A stretch of 64,000 nt of DNA from Mycolicibacterium helvum. Lineage in GTDB: Bacteria > Actinomycetota > Actinomycetes > Mycobacteriales > Mycobacteriaceae. Positions 19,511 to 28,505 of the stretch are shown in pieces. The position numbers were made by a program, and so were the translations under genes. The DNA lies in contig NZ_AP022596.1 in the NCBI RefSeq assembly GCF_010731895.1, positions 3,658,001-3,722,000 of the forward strand, written 5' to 3'. Position 1 is the stretch's first letter. Every line of letters starts with the position of its first letter. The notes under the pieces are model-generated. The model did no database searches, was not told where the DNA came from, and worked only from the letters and a program-made list of their open reading frames with translations.

Positions 19511-20653
19511 TCATGCGGCGCGGCGGGTGCAGATGGTTGCCATATCGGCCAGCGCGGCCGCGATCAATGGATCAATCGTGCTGGTCTCCAGCGCTTTCTG
19601 TGCGGTCTGGACACGGTCATCAATGAGCTCTTCGATCCTGTGTACCGCGCCGGTGGCCACGATGAGGCTTCGCCAGCGGTCCAAATCGGCGTTGTCGAGG
19701 TGGGTGCTGGCGATCAGTTCGTGGAACTGCCGGCGCGCCGGGGGATCGGCCATCTCCTGTGCCGCGACCAGGACGCTGGTGGCCTTGCGCTCGATGAGGT
19801 CGCAGCCGTTGGGCTTGCCGGTCGTCTCGGGTGATCCGAAGATGCCCAGAATGTCGTCGCGCAGCTGGAAAGCCTCGCCGAGTGCGGCGCCGTACTCGCC
19901 CAGCTGTTTGAGCATGAGCTCATCGCAGCCGGCCATTGCGGCGCCGATCTCCAAGGGCCGGCGCACCGTGTAATTGCCGGATTTCATCCGCGCCACATTC
20001 AGGACAGCCTTGAGGCTGGGCGAAGTACGGATGTCCAGCGCCAGGTCCGCGAACTGACCCGCTGCCAACTCGGTGCGCATGGCGTCATAGCGTGGCCAGG
20101 CCCGTTCCAGCTGGTCGGGACGCAGACCGCTGTCTCGCATCAGCTGTTCGGCCCAGATCAGACACAAATCTGCCAACAGCACGGCCGCGGACTCGCCGAA
20201 CCGGCGTGACACCCCGGACAGGCCACGCTGCGCGTGCCATCCGGCCAGCTGAATGTGTGCTGACGGGCGTCCACGCCGTGACGGCGAATCGTCCATGACG
20301 TCGTCCTGTAGCAAAGCGAAGGCATGTAATAACTCCAGGCTGGCGGTTGCCGACAGAGCCGCATCGTCGGGAGGGGCTCCCGATAGCCAGCCCAGGTACA
20401 TGAACGTCGACCGCAAGCACTTACCGCCGTTGACGAATTCCAGGAGGATCTCGCCGGCCGGCTCGACGCCGCATTCGCCTAGCGTGTCAGCGCAGCGGGC
20501 AGTGACGAAGTCGGTGACACGGCTGAGCACGGTTCGCCGCAGATCCGTTCGCCACGCGCCGAATTGGTCGACTTCCGGCAGGGCCGGCACGCGTGCGCGC
20601 GCCGGCTCGGCCACAGTGATTCGTGGAAATTCACGCACAGTCCCCACCAACAC
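19511..20653 (-). CDS. crtE: Geranylgeranyl diphosphate synthase (CrtE/IdsA-type polyprenyl synthase)
   Basis: The 380-residue trans-isoprenyl diphosphate synthase has the first Asp-rich motif LLQDDVMDDSPSRRGRP and the second FQLRDDILGIFGSP, plus the GGKCLR substrate loop. It extends DMAPP, GPP or FPP with IPP to GGPP for CrtB. It is the first gene of the crtE-crtI-crtB operon. The start could be GTG 20653, TTG 20650 or GTG 20647; the GAGGGA site fits the last best. A candidate MarR operator lies about 120 bp upstream. Confidence 0.93.
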   Translation of the reverse strand: MLVGTVREFPRITVAEPARARVPALPEVDQFGAWRTDLRRTVLSRVTDFVTARCADTLGECGVEPAGEILLEFVNGGKCLRSTFMYLGWLSGAPPDDAALSATASLELLHAFALLQDDVMDDSPSRRGRPSAHIQLAGWHAQRGLSGVSRRFGESAAVLLADLCLIWAEQLMRDSGLRPDQLERAWPRYDAMRTELAAGQFADLALDIRTSPSLKAVLNVARMKSGNYTVRRPLEIGAAMAGCDELMLKQLGEYGAALGEAFQLRDDILGIFGSPETTGKPNGCDLIERKATSVLVAAQEMADPPARRQFHELIASTHLDNADLDRWRSLIVATGAVHRIEELIDDRVQTAQKALETSTIDPLIAAALADMATICTRRAA

Positions 20654-20996
20654 TCCCTCGCGATGACGGCTCGGCTGCGACTTGCAATGGCCCTAACTCA
20701 CCCTTCGCCAAGAGTCGAGCCGCGAGCGCGGCGCGGCGGCAGTCGAGCCGCGACCCATTCTCATTCACATATTTAATCATTAACTTAATGAAAGATGGAG
20801 CGGTTCGCCAGTCCTGCCGGTCGTGAAGCCGTGTTCATGCTGATGGCGCCCTACGGACCACCCGGTTGTGATGCACACCTTCTGATGGCAACCCTCGCCA
20901 ACAATTCACCGTTTCGGCACGGCGGCAGCGGACGGGTTGGCCGGGGCAGTGCAATTCTGGATCGGTGACTGGTCTTCTGGTCGGGCTGTGGGTAGC
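20654..20996. other. crtE upstream region and end of GAP gene
   Basis: This 343-bp non-coding stretch between crtE and the GAP-family gene on the same strand holds an AT-rich core at about 20760-20800 with the candidate MarR site. The rest shows no gene and no clear terminator. Confidence 0.5.
20771..20790. promoter_or_regulatory. Candidate MarR operator upstream of crtE
   Basis: The run contains two overlapping palindromes: TTAATCATTAA (20773-20783) and the perfect 13-mer CATTAACTTAATG (20778-20790). It sits about 120 bp upstream of crtE in otherwise GC-rich DNA. Its complement shares 13 of 19 positions with the site at 13465-13483 in front of the IPP isomerase. This is the size and A/T-rich symmetry expected of MarR sites. 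Confidence 0.5.
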
Positions 20997-21716
20997 TCAG
21001 CCGGTGGCGAGCAGGAAGATCCCCAGCGCCCCGGCGCCAACAACGAAGATGTGGCGGCGGTAAGTCTGCAACCAGTGGTAGGTAGCAGTCACGAGCGATT
21101 GCGTCTTCGTGGGCTTTACCAGATAGCTGATGAGCAGCATTTCAACAATCGCCAGCATCGCGACGGTGAAGGCTATCGAAGCGCCAAGCTGGGCGCTGAT
21201 CGAGGCTCCCGAGGCGTGGATGACGGAGATCGCCGCGAGGTACTCGACAGGCGCGGGGCCCTGGGAGAGGCCAGCGACAAACGAAACCCAAGGATTGCCG
21301 CTTTGCAGCATTCGGCGAGCGCGGAACGCCAAACCTGACATCGCAGTCGATTTAGCCGGCGACTCCGCCCAATCCGATGGATTGCCAACGCTTTTGGGCA
21401 CCAACGCCGGTTGGCGTATCAGGCGCACAGCGCCCACTCCGGCGACCACAAGGGCGATGATTCCAATGACGATCTTGGTGTTGCCGTTGGTCAGATCCCC
21501 GATTGCGGCGACGATCCTGTTGATGAGTTGGGGCACGACGTCTTTCAGCAAGACGAAGGTGCCGATGGCAAAAGCAAGTCCCGCTGCCATGGCGCCGGCC
21601 CAAAACGCGACAAGATTGAGGACGGGCCGTGGCCGCGAAGTAAGTATCACCGTGATGCCGATGCGAAGTGGGTCCGCTGCCACAGAGAGGCCCAACAGCA
21701 GCACGATGCCCCACAT
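20997..21716 (-). CDS. GAP/Sap-family membrane protein (lipid-addressing type)
   Basis: The 239-residue integral membrane protein has about six hydrophobic helices (IVLLLGLSVAADPLRIGITV, VAFWAGAMAAGLAFAIGTFV, IVIGIIALVVAGVGAV and others). The family signature is DPLRIG near the N-terminus and GNPWVSFVAGLSQGPAPVEYL in the middle. Relatives include the Gap and Sap proteins needed to move glycopeptidolipids and sulfolipids to the mycobacterial surface. It lies beside surface-sugar genes and the carotenoid island. The cargo here is unknown. Confidence 0.82.
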   Translation of the reverse strand: MWGIVLLLGLSVAADPLRIGITVILTSRPRPVLNLVAFWAGAMAAGLAFAIGTFVLLKDVVPQLINRIVAAIGDLTNGNTKIVIGIIALVVAGVGAVRLIRQPALVPKSVGNPSDWAESPAKSTAMSGLAFRARRMLQSGNPWVSFVAGLSQGPAPVEYLAAISVIHASGASISAQLGASIAFTVAMLAIVEMLLISYLVKPTKTQSLVTATYHWLQTYRRHIFVVGAGALGIFLLATG

Positions 21717-22205
21717 ATGGGTAAACGGTACCCAACGGGCTGCGGCACCGTCAACGGCCAGTTAACCCGCCGAAAGCGGATTCCGTCCGGCGCCGGCTCT
21801 GCTTGGGTGATGGTGGCTGGGGGGTTGGCTCGTTTGCCAGCGTGCTCGCGCCGATTGCCGCTCACTGTGCTACCGTGCCCCGGAGAACGCGATGCGCCGG
21901 ACGTGATAACCATCGTCGACCGGCGCCGATGTTGGGGGTCTGCGGAGGTCTCATGGGGAGGGTGCGTGGCAATTTGGCCAGCGAGATTCTCACAGCTCGC
22001 GAGGTTTGCTCCGTCGACTCGAGCCGCAGGGCTCATCCGGCAGATTGCCGTGAATGTTTGACAGCGTTGAGCTAAGTCCGAATCGGCGTTGGCTAACGAT
22101 CATGGGTCCGGCAATCGCCTTGTTTGGTGTCGGGCGCACCCCCTATACCGCTTAGCTGTTGTGGAGTAAAGCAAACGGCCTCCGATTAGGAAGAGGTACC
22201 CCAAC
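21717..22205. other. Intergenic region upstream of the glycosyltransferase pair
   Basis: This 489-bp stretch between divergent genes has no ORF with a credible ribosome-binding site. The only pattern I can support is a promoter-like pair near its downstream end, listed separately. Confidence 0.45.
22120..22149 (+). promoter_or_regulatory. Possible promoter for leader ORF and family 2 glycosyltransferase
   Basis: TTGTTT and TATACC are separated by 18 bp, about 55 bp upstream of the leader ORF at 22206. The match to a SigA-type promoter is moderate. Confidence 0.3.
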
Positions 22206-22274
22206 ATGGCCACAGCAAACTGTCCCTCCATCAGGTTGGCGGGGGCGGAGAGGCTTGGTTCTGTCCATGTCTAG
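22206..22274 (+). CDS. Putative 22-residue leader ORF overlapping the glycosyltransferase start
   Basis: An ATG preceded by AGGAAGAGG starts a 22-codon frame (MATANCPSIRLAGAERLGSV and two more residues). It ends with TAG at 22272-22274, so the last codons overlap the ATG of the next gene at 22267. The ribosome-binding site is better than that of the downstream gene, which fits translational coupling or a regulatory leader peptide. No family is recognised. Confidence 0.35.
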   Translation: MATANCPSIRLAGAERLGSVHV

Positions 22275-23100
22275 AAGACCGCCGGTCGTTGCAGCTCTTC
22301 CGAACTACAACATGGGCGAACATCTGCGCAGACTTCTCCCGCAGGTATTGGCACAGAATTACGATGCCGTGTTTGTACTGGACGATGCTTCGACTGACCA
22401 CACTGTCGATGTGGTGCGCGGCTTCGGCGACGAAGTGCGATTGGTTCGCAGCCGCGAAAACCAGGGCGCTGGAGCCAACCGAAATCAGATAATTGACCAC
22501 GTGGCGGACGACGTGATCATCCATTTCGTTGACGCTGATATGGACTTGGAGACTCCCGAGACACCGCTGGTCGCCAGGGCACTCGTCGACCGTTACCGGG
22601 AGCGAGGAGTTGGCGCGATTGGCGGGCTGGTCAGCCGAAAAGACGGCACTCAGGAGCCCTTCAATTACGGCCCGGTGTTCTCGCTGTGGGGAAACACTGT
22701 TGCGGCGTCGTTGCCGGTGACGATCGATCGCTTAAGGGAGAAGCCGCGGCTCGCGGCCGCCATTGCGCGGGTAGGCGCACCAATGATGCGAGGTTGTCCC
22801 AACGTGCTCGAGCCACCCGCCGCGGAGCCGGCGTACTGGCTGCATGAAGGAAATATGCTCGTCCAGGCCAACTTCTTCAGGTTGGTGGGCGGTTATAACC
22901 CTATTCTGCGGTCACATGAAGCTCAGGATTTGGCAATACGTCTGGACAAAATTGGCGTCAAGCGACAGTTCGATCCGAGTATCAGGGTGATTCACCATCA
23001 TATTGATGTTCGAGGCCGCAACCGCTCAAAATGGGAGTGGGCGGCGTTGCGCTACCTGATACGCGAGCACGGCGTATATCGCTTTCTGACCGACCACTAG
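22267..23100 (+). CDS. Family 2 glycosyltransferase
   Basis: The 277-residue GT-A enzyme has an N-terminal VVAALPNYNMGEHLRRLL, nucleotide-binding VLDDASTDHTVDVV and the metal-binding DxD within HFVDADMDLE (about 90-99). A later GGYNPILRSHEAQDLAIRL stretch places the catalytic-base region. It transfers a sugar from a nucleotide donor to an unknown acceptor, probably a surface glycolipid or polysaccharide. A GCGGAGAGG site lies upstream of the ATG inside the leader ORF. It is paired with a polysaccharide pyruvyl transferase and has visibly lower GC than flanking genes, suggesting recent acquisition. Confidence 0.88.
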   Translation: MSRRPPVVAALPNYNMGEHLRRLLPQVLAQNYDAVFVLDDASTDHTVDVVRGFGDEVRLVRSRENQGAGANRNQIIDHVADDVIIHFVDADMDLETPETPLVARALVDRYRERGVGAIGGLVSRKDGTQEPFNYGPVFSLWGNTVAASLPVTIDRLREKPRLAAAIARVGAPMMRGCPNVLEPPAAEPAYWLHEGNMLVQANFFRLVGGYNPILRSHEAQDLAIRLDKIGVKRQFDPSIRVIHHHIDVRGRNRSKWEWAALRYLIREHGVYRFLTDH

Positions 23101-23252
23101 CCACGCGGCGGTTCGGCACAATCCCGGCTGGTTTCAGTTTGAGCGCAACGTCTCTCGATGAGAGATCGTGTGCAACGGAGTACACGGAGAGATTGCTTGA
23201 GTCTGAACACACTAGGCCGCGATGGGATTGGCTGAACCTATATCATGTTGTC

Positions 23253-24293
23253 ATGGTGGGAGCTGCGGAGCCTTTGGTCGGCTACCTGGGGTGGCACGGA
23301 CGCGGCAACCTCGGCGATGACGCAATTTACGACGCCGTACGCGCTCAGGTTCCTGCAGCGAGATTCCTGGATGTACCGCGTTTCCCAATTGAGGTGATTG
23401 CATCGGTAGCAACGGGTTTGGATCGGACTCTGCGGCGAAGCGCACTCGTTGTGGGCGGTGGCACGCTCGTCGGAAGGCGTCCTTGGCGGAAGTGGGTCAG
23501 TCGAGCTATGGCGCTCAACCGCAATAGCGGAAGCTACGCGATTGGCGTCGGCGTTGAGGACCCGGGCTTTGTCGGACACAAGAGCGGCTCGGACAAGGAC
23601 GAATTGAAGCGATGGCTACCAATACTTTCCGAGTTCAGTACCGTATCGGTGCGGGGACCCCGCAGCGCTGAACTCTTGTCTGATATCGGACTGAGCGTAG
23701 AAGTGTCCGGAGACCCGGCACTTCTCCTTCCGCGGCCCGATGTGGTTGCCGAAGATGGCCTGATCGGCGTGAATATCGGCTTCGGTGACGATCTTTGGGG
23801 CCACGATCCAGCAATGGTGGTCGAAGAGATGTCGAGGGCGGTCAGCCAACTCTCGGCACAGGGCTATCGGTTTGTTGGGATCCTCATGAATCGTGACGAC
23901 AGGCGATGGACCGAAAGAGCGCTGAGGAACGTTCCGGCAGAAATTGTGCACCCGGCCGACGCGAGTGCCGCGGCGTCGGAGTTGGCTCGCTGTTCTGTGG
24001 TCATCGCGAGTCGGCTTCACGCAGGTATTTTGGCGGCGCTCTCAGAAACGCCGACCATCGTGCTGGAGTATCAACCGAAGTGTAGAGACTTTGCGCTGTC
24101 CATCGATGATGAGCGGTCGCTTATCCGCACCGACGAGGTCAACAGTGCCACCGTGGTCGACCGTGTCGGTAGCGCACTCGCGGATTCGGTGGCTATCAGA
24201 ACCAAGACGCGTGCCATCGTCGCTCGGCTGCAACAACGGTTGAAAGCCGAATATGCGACCCTTGCGCGCGAGTTGGATGGGGACCGGGCCTGA
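23253..24293 (+). CDS. Polysaccharide pyruvyl transferase family protein
   Basis: About 346 residues of the PS_pyruv_trans family. The N-terminus GYLGWHGRGNLGDDAIYDAV has the GN.GD motif, followed by ALVVGGGTLVG, the VSVRGPRSAELL motif, GDPALLLPRP, and a C-terminal CSVVIASRLHAGILAALSETP with the conserved SRLH. Members add ketal pyruvate to sugars, or act as related sugar transferases. ATG 23253 is chosen because the conserved domain starts directly after it; the frame is open back to 23031 but overlaps the upstream gene. It follows the glycosyltransferase, implying a decorated (possibly pyruvylated) surface glycan. Codon use is less GC-biased than in neighbours. Confidence 0.85.
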   Translation: MVGAAEPLVGYLGWHGRGNLGDDAIYDAVRAQVPAARFLDVPRFPIEVIASVATGLDRTLRRSALVVGGGTLVGRRPWRKWVSRAMALNRNSGSYAIGVGVEDPGFVGHKSGSDKDELKRWLPILSEFSTVSVRGPRSAELLSDIGLSVEVSGDPALLLPRPDVVAEDGLIGVNIGFGDDLWGHDPAMVVEEMSRAVSQLSAQGYRFVGILMNRDDRRWTERALRNVPAEIVHPADASAAASELARCSVVIASRLHAGILAALSETPTIVLEYQPKCRDFALSIDDERSLIRTDEVNSATVVDRVGSALADSVAIRTKTRAIVARLQQRLKAEYATLARELDGDRA

Positions 24294-24408
24294 CCATCAT
24301 GGGCCGCGTTATCCGAACCACGGGCACTCGGAAGTGGATTTCCAGGTTATTTCATGCTGCGGGGCCACCGCGCTTCCCAGGCATGGCCGGTGAGTCCATA
24401 CTGTCCTG

Positions 24409-26145
24409 ATGGAGCCGAATTTCGACGTTCTCATCATCGGTTCGGGTTTTGGCGGCAGCGTCAGCGCGCTGCGGCTCACCGAAAAGGGCTACCGAGTCGG
24501 CGTTCTGGAGGCCGGCCGCCGCTACGCCGACCACGAGTTCGCCAAGACCTCTTGGCGGTTGCGCGAGTTCCTGTGGGCGCCGCGGTTGGGGTGCTACGGC
24601 ATCCAGCGGATCCACCTGTTGCGCAATGTGATGATCCTGGCCGGCGCGGGGGTGGGTGGCGGGTCGCTGAATTACGCCAACACCCTCTACGTGCCGCCCG
24701 ACCCGTTCTTCAACGACAACCAGTGGAAGCACATCACCGACTGGCGCGCCGAGCTGATGCCGCACTACGACCAGGCGCAGCGGATGCTGGGTGTCGTCAA
24801 GAACCCAACCTTCACCGACGCTGACCGCATCATGAAAGAGGTTGCCGACGAGATGGGCGTTGGCGATACCTTCACGCCCACGCCGGTGGGGGTGTTCTTC
24901 GGCGTCGACGGCGAGAAGACTCCGGGCAAGACGGTGCCCGACCCGTACTTCGGCGGCGTGGGGCCGGCACGCACTGGGTGTATCGAGTGTGGCGAGTGCA
25001 TGACGGGCTGTCGGCACGGCGCCAAGAACACGCTCGTCAAGAATTATCTCGGATTGGCGGAACGGGCTGGGGCACAGGTCATTCCGATGACCACCGTCAC
25101 GGGTTTCGCGCAGCGTCCCGACGGAGTCTGGGAGATCCGCACGGCGCGCACCGGCCGCTGGGCCCGCAAGGATCGCCGGACGTTCACCGCGGGCCAGGTC
25201 GTACTGGCGGCGGGCACCTGGGGCACCCAACAGCTGTTGTTCAAGATGCGCGACACCGGCACCTTGCCCAAGCTGTCTGACAAGCTCGGGGTGCTGACCC
25301 GTACCAACTCGGAATCCATCGTGGGCGCCGGCCGCTTGGAAGCTCGCCCCGATCTCGACCTCACCCACGGTGTGGCGATCACGTCATCCATTCATCCCAC
25401 GCCGGACACCCATGTCGAACCCTGCCGCTACGGTAAGGGATCCAACGCGATGGGACTGCTGCAGACCTTGATGACCGACGGCCCCGGCCCTGAGGGCAGC
25501 GATGTGCCGCGCTGGAAGCAGTTGTTCACCAACGCTTCGGAAGATCCGCGGGCCATGCTGCGGCTGCTGAGCCCGCGCCGCTGGAGCGAGCGCACCATGA
25601 TCTCGTTGGTCATGCAGCATCTGGACAACTCGATCACCACCTACACCAAGCGTGGTGTGTTCGGGATGCGCCGGATGACCAGTAAGCAGGGTCACGGTCT
25701 GCCGAACCCGACCTGGATTCCGGCCGGTAACAAGGTGACTCGCCGCATTGCCGAGAAGATCGACGGCGTTGCCGGCGGAACCTGGGGGGAGCTGTTCAAC
25801 ATTCCGCTGACGGCGCACTTCCTCGGCGGCGCGGCGATCGGCGACAATCCCGAACATGGCGTCATCGACCCTTATCAGCGGGTGTACGGCTACCCGACGC
25901 TGCATGTGATGGACGGCGCGGCGGTCTCGGCCAACCTTGGCGTCAACCCGTCGCTGTCGATTACCGCCCAGGCTGAGCGGGCAACATCATTGTGGCCCAA
26001 CAAAGATGAGGACGACCAACGGCCTGCTCAGGGGCAGCCCTACCGGCGGCTGGCGCCGATCGAACCGAAGAACCCGGTGGTTCCCACCGATGCACCCGGC
26101 GGGTTGCGTCGCCTGCCGATCGAACCGATCAACACCGGAGGCTAA
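24409..26145 (+). CDS. choD: GMC-family FAD oxidoreductase, ChoD cholesterol-oxidase type
   Basis: The 578-residue protein starts with VLIIGSGFGGSVSALRL (FAD dinucleotide site). GAGVGGGSLNYANTLYVPP follows at about 82-98. A Cys-rich stretch TGCIECGECMTGCRHGAKNT lies at about 187-206. The C-terminal FAD segment is HVMDGAAVSANLGVNPSLSI. It corresponds to mycobacterial ChoD, annotated as cholesterol oxidase, although its true substrate is debated because KstD and HSD enzymes carry sterol catabolism. Its 3' end overlaps the convergent GH65 gene by 4 bp. The Cys motif is a recognisable family feature of unknown role. Confidence 0.9.
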   Translation: MEPNFDVLIIGSGFGGSVSALRLTEKGYRVGVLEAGRRYADHEFAKTSWRLREFLWAPRLGCYGIQRIHLLRNVMILAGAGVGGGSLNYANTLYVPPDPFFNDNQWKHITDWRAELMPHYDQAQRMLGVVKNPTFTDADRIMKEVADEMGVGDTFTPTPVGVFFGVDGEKTPGKTVPDPYFGGVGPARTGCIECGECMTGCRHGAKNTLVKNYLGLAERAGAQVIPMTTVTGFAQRPDGVWEIRTARTGRWARKDRRTFTAGQVVLAAGTWGTQQLLFKMRDTGTLPKLSDKLGVLTRTNSESIVGAGRLEARPDLDLTHGVAITSSIHPTPDTHVEPCRYGKGSNAMGLLQTLMTDGPGPEGSDVPRWKQLFTNASEDPRAMLRLLSPRRWSERTMISLVMQHLDNSITTYTKRGVFGMRRMTSKQGHGLPNPTWIPAGNKVTRRIAEKIDGVAGGTWGELFNIPLTAHFLGGAAIGDNPEHGVIDPYQRVYGYPTLHVMDGAAVSANLGVNPSLSITAQAERATSLWPNKDEDDQRPAQGQPYRRLAPIEPKNPVVPTDAPGGLRRLPIEPINTGG

Positions 26146-28505
26146 GTCTCCGCGCGTTCGGTGCGCTGGCGTGGGGCGCGTCCGGGTGGCTGCTCAGGGC
26201 TGGGGAGCAGTGCCTTGCGGGTCCGCAGCGCAACCGTGGTGGATTCACGGGTGGTCAACTCGAGCTCGTCACCCGCATGTCGGATGGTGAGTTGGCCATT
26301 GGGCCCATCGCGCAGCGTATACGTCACGTCGCGGTGGTCTACCTCAGCGGCGAGTCGGTAGTTTCGCCAGTGCACTCCGAATTTGAGTCGTGAGATCCCT
26401 TCGGGCAGTTGCGGATCCAGCGACAGAATGTGCTCATCGTCGCGGAGGCCGCCGAAGCCGGCGACCAGCGCCGTCCACGTTCCGGCCAGCGACGCCATGT
26501 GCAGTCCGTCGCGGGTGTTGTGATGCAGGTCCCGCAGGTCGATCAGTGCCGCCTCCTGGGTGTAGGCATGAGCCAGCTCGAGGTGGCCGACCTCGGCGCA
26601 CATGACGGCCTGGGTGCAGGCCGACAGCGACGAGTCGCGCACCGTGCGCCGCTCGTAATAGTCGACGTTGCGGGCCTTCTCGTCGTCGGTGAACTCGTGG
26701 CTGTGCCACTGCATCGCCAACACCAGGTCGGGCTGCTTGATCACCTGGGCGGGGTAGAGCCGGACGTAGGGCTGGTGCAGTAGCAACGGGTAGGTGGTGT
26801 CGGCGGTGAAGTCCCACTCCCGCAACCTGGTGAAACCCTCGCATTGCTGGTGCACACCCAGCTCCTGGTCGTAGGGGATGTGCACGCTGTCGGCCGCATC
26901 GCGCCAGGCGGTGGTCTCCTCGGTGCTGACGCCCATCGCGCAGGCGGCCTCCGCGTTGCGGTTACACGCGTCGACGGCCGTGCGAAGGTTGTGTGCGGCC
27001 ATCAGATTGGTGAACACATTGTCGCGGACCACCGCGGTGTACTCGTCGGGTCCGGTGACGCCGTCGAGGTGCCAGACGCCGTCGCGGTCGTGGTGGCCCA
27101 GTGAGATCCACAGCCGCGCGGTTTCGACGAGAACCGCCAGCCCGCAATCATTTTCCAGCGAGTGGTCGCCGGTGACGGTCCGGTATCGTTCGAACGCCAT
27201 CGCGATGTCGGCGTTGACATGCCAGGCCGCGGTGCCCGCGGGCCAGTAGGCCGAACACTCCTCGCCACGAATCGTCCGCCACGGGAAGGCGGCACCCTGC
27301 AGCTCCAGCTGCTCGGCCCGCTTCTTGGCGAGACCGAGGATCGAAGCGCGCCAACGCAGCGCGTCGGCGGCTGCCTCGGGCTTGGTGTAGGTCAGCACCG
27401 GCAGCACGAAACCTTCGGTGTCCCAGAATGCGTGGCCGTCATAACCGGGTCCGGTCAAGCCTTTGCCGGGGATCGCTCGTCGTTCGGCGCGAGCACTGGC
27501 CTGCAATACGTGGAACAGGCCGAATCGCACTGCCTGCTGACAGCCAGGGTCACCGTCGACCTCGACATCGGCACAATCCCAGTAATCGTCGAGATAGTCG
27601 CGCTGTGTCCGCAGCAGCCCCTCCCAGCCGGTGTAGCGGGCCCCGGCCAGGGCGCCGGCCACTTGGTCGTGCAGCGCGGGCCGCGACCGCAGGCTCGACC
27701 AGCCGTAGGACAGGAACTTCACGATGCGCAACTGCTGAGAAGGCCGCAGCCCGCAGATGACGGTGGTGCGGGCGAGGTTTTCGGTGGCCATGGCGTCGAC
27801 TTCCACCCGGCCGGGTACCTCGACCAGATGATCCATCGCGGCGGCCATCATCAGCTTGCTCGCGCGGGTGCGGTGCACCAGCAGCGAACCGTCCTCGGTC
27901 GACTCGTGGTGGATCGGCTCCAGCGGGTGTTTCAACACGGCCGACACCCGAGGGTCATTGGACTGCTCGGGCTGATCCTCGTTGGCGACTAGTTCGGATT
28001 GCACAGTGACACGGGCGAATTCATCGACTGCCTCGACGATGTATTCGATGGCCACCACCGACCGCTGTACCAGCGATACCAACCGGGTCGAGACCAGGCT
28101 GATCTGCTTGCCCGCCGGCGAACGCCACCGCACCCGCCGGGCCAGTGTTCCTGCGCGCAGATCGAGAATCCGCTCGTGCTCGTCCAGGTCGCCGTAGCGC
28201 ACGTCGAAAGGCTCGTCGTCGACCAGTAGCCGCAGAAGTTTGCCGTTGGTCACGTCGACGATCGTCTGGCCGTCTTCGGGATAGCCGAAGCCGGACTCGG
28301 CGTAGGGCAGTGGCCGGGTTTCGTAGAAGGAGTTCAGGTAGGTGCCGGGGATGCCGAAGGGTTCGCCCTCATCAAGGTTTCCGCGTAATCCGATGTGGCC
28401 GTTGGACAATGCGAACAGCGACTCCGACTGGGCCAACTGGTCGAGGTTCAGGTGGGTTTCCCGGACCTGCCACGGCTCGATCGGGAACGCGTCGCCGCTG
28501 ATCAT
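26142..28505 (-). CDS. Glycoside hydrolase family 65 protein (disaccharide phosphorylase/hydrolase, Rv3401-like)
   Basis: The 787-residue GH65 enzyme has an N-terminal beta-sandwich starting near [19 protein letters not shown] and a helical (alpha/alpha)6 barrel. The conserved [18 protein letters not shown] is at about 354-371, and the catalytic Glu lies in [12 protein letters not shown] (about 490). Members phosphorolyse trehalose, maltose or kojibiose to beta-glucose-1-phosphate. Its start overlaps the end of the upstream HAD phosphoglucomutase by 4 bp, a pairing that strongly supports a phosphorylase rather than a hydrolase. Sugar specificity is unknown. Confidence 0.9.
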   Translation of the reverse strand: MISGDAFPIEPWQVRETHLNLDQLAQSESLFALSNGHIGLRGNLDEGEPFGIPGTYLNSFYETRPLPYAESGFGYPEDGQTIVDVTNGKLLRLLVDDEPFDVRYGDLDEHERILDLRAGTLARRVRWRSPAGKQISLVSTRLVSLVQRSVVAIEYIVEAVDEFARVTVQSELVANEDQPEQSNDPRVSAVLKHPLEPIHHESTEDGSLLVHRTRASKLMMAAAMDHLVEVPGRVEVDAMATENLARTTVICGLRPSQQLRIVKFLSYGWSSLRSRPALHDQVAGALAGARYTGWEGLLRTQRDYLDDYWDCADVEVDGDPGCQQAVRFGLFHVLQASARAERRAIPGKGLTGPGYDGHAFWDTEGFVLPVLTYTKPEAAADALRWRASILGLAKKRAEQLELQGAAFPWRTIRGEECSAYWPAGTAAWHVNADIAMAFERYRTVTGDHSLENDCGLAVLVETARLWISLGHHDRDGVWHLDGVTGPDEYTAVVRDNVFTNLMAAHNLRTAVDACNRNAEAACAMGVSTEETTAWRDAADSVHIPYDQELGVHQQCEGFTRLREWDFTADTTYPLLLHQPYVRLYPAQVIKQPDLVLAMQWHSHEFTDDEKARNVDYYERRTVRDSSLSACTQAVMCAEVGHLELAHAYTQEAALIDLRDLHHNTRDGLHMASLAGTWTALVAGFGGLRDDEHILSLDPQLPEGISRLKFGVHWRNYRLAAEVDHRDVTYTLRDGPNGQLTIRHAGDELELTTRESTTVALRTRKALLPSPEQPPGRAPRQRTERAET

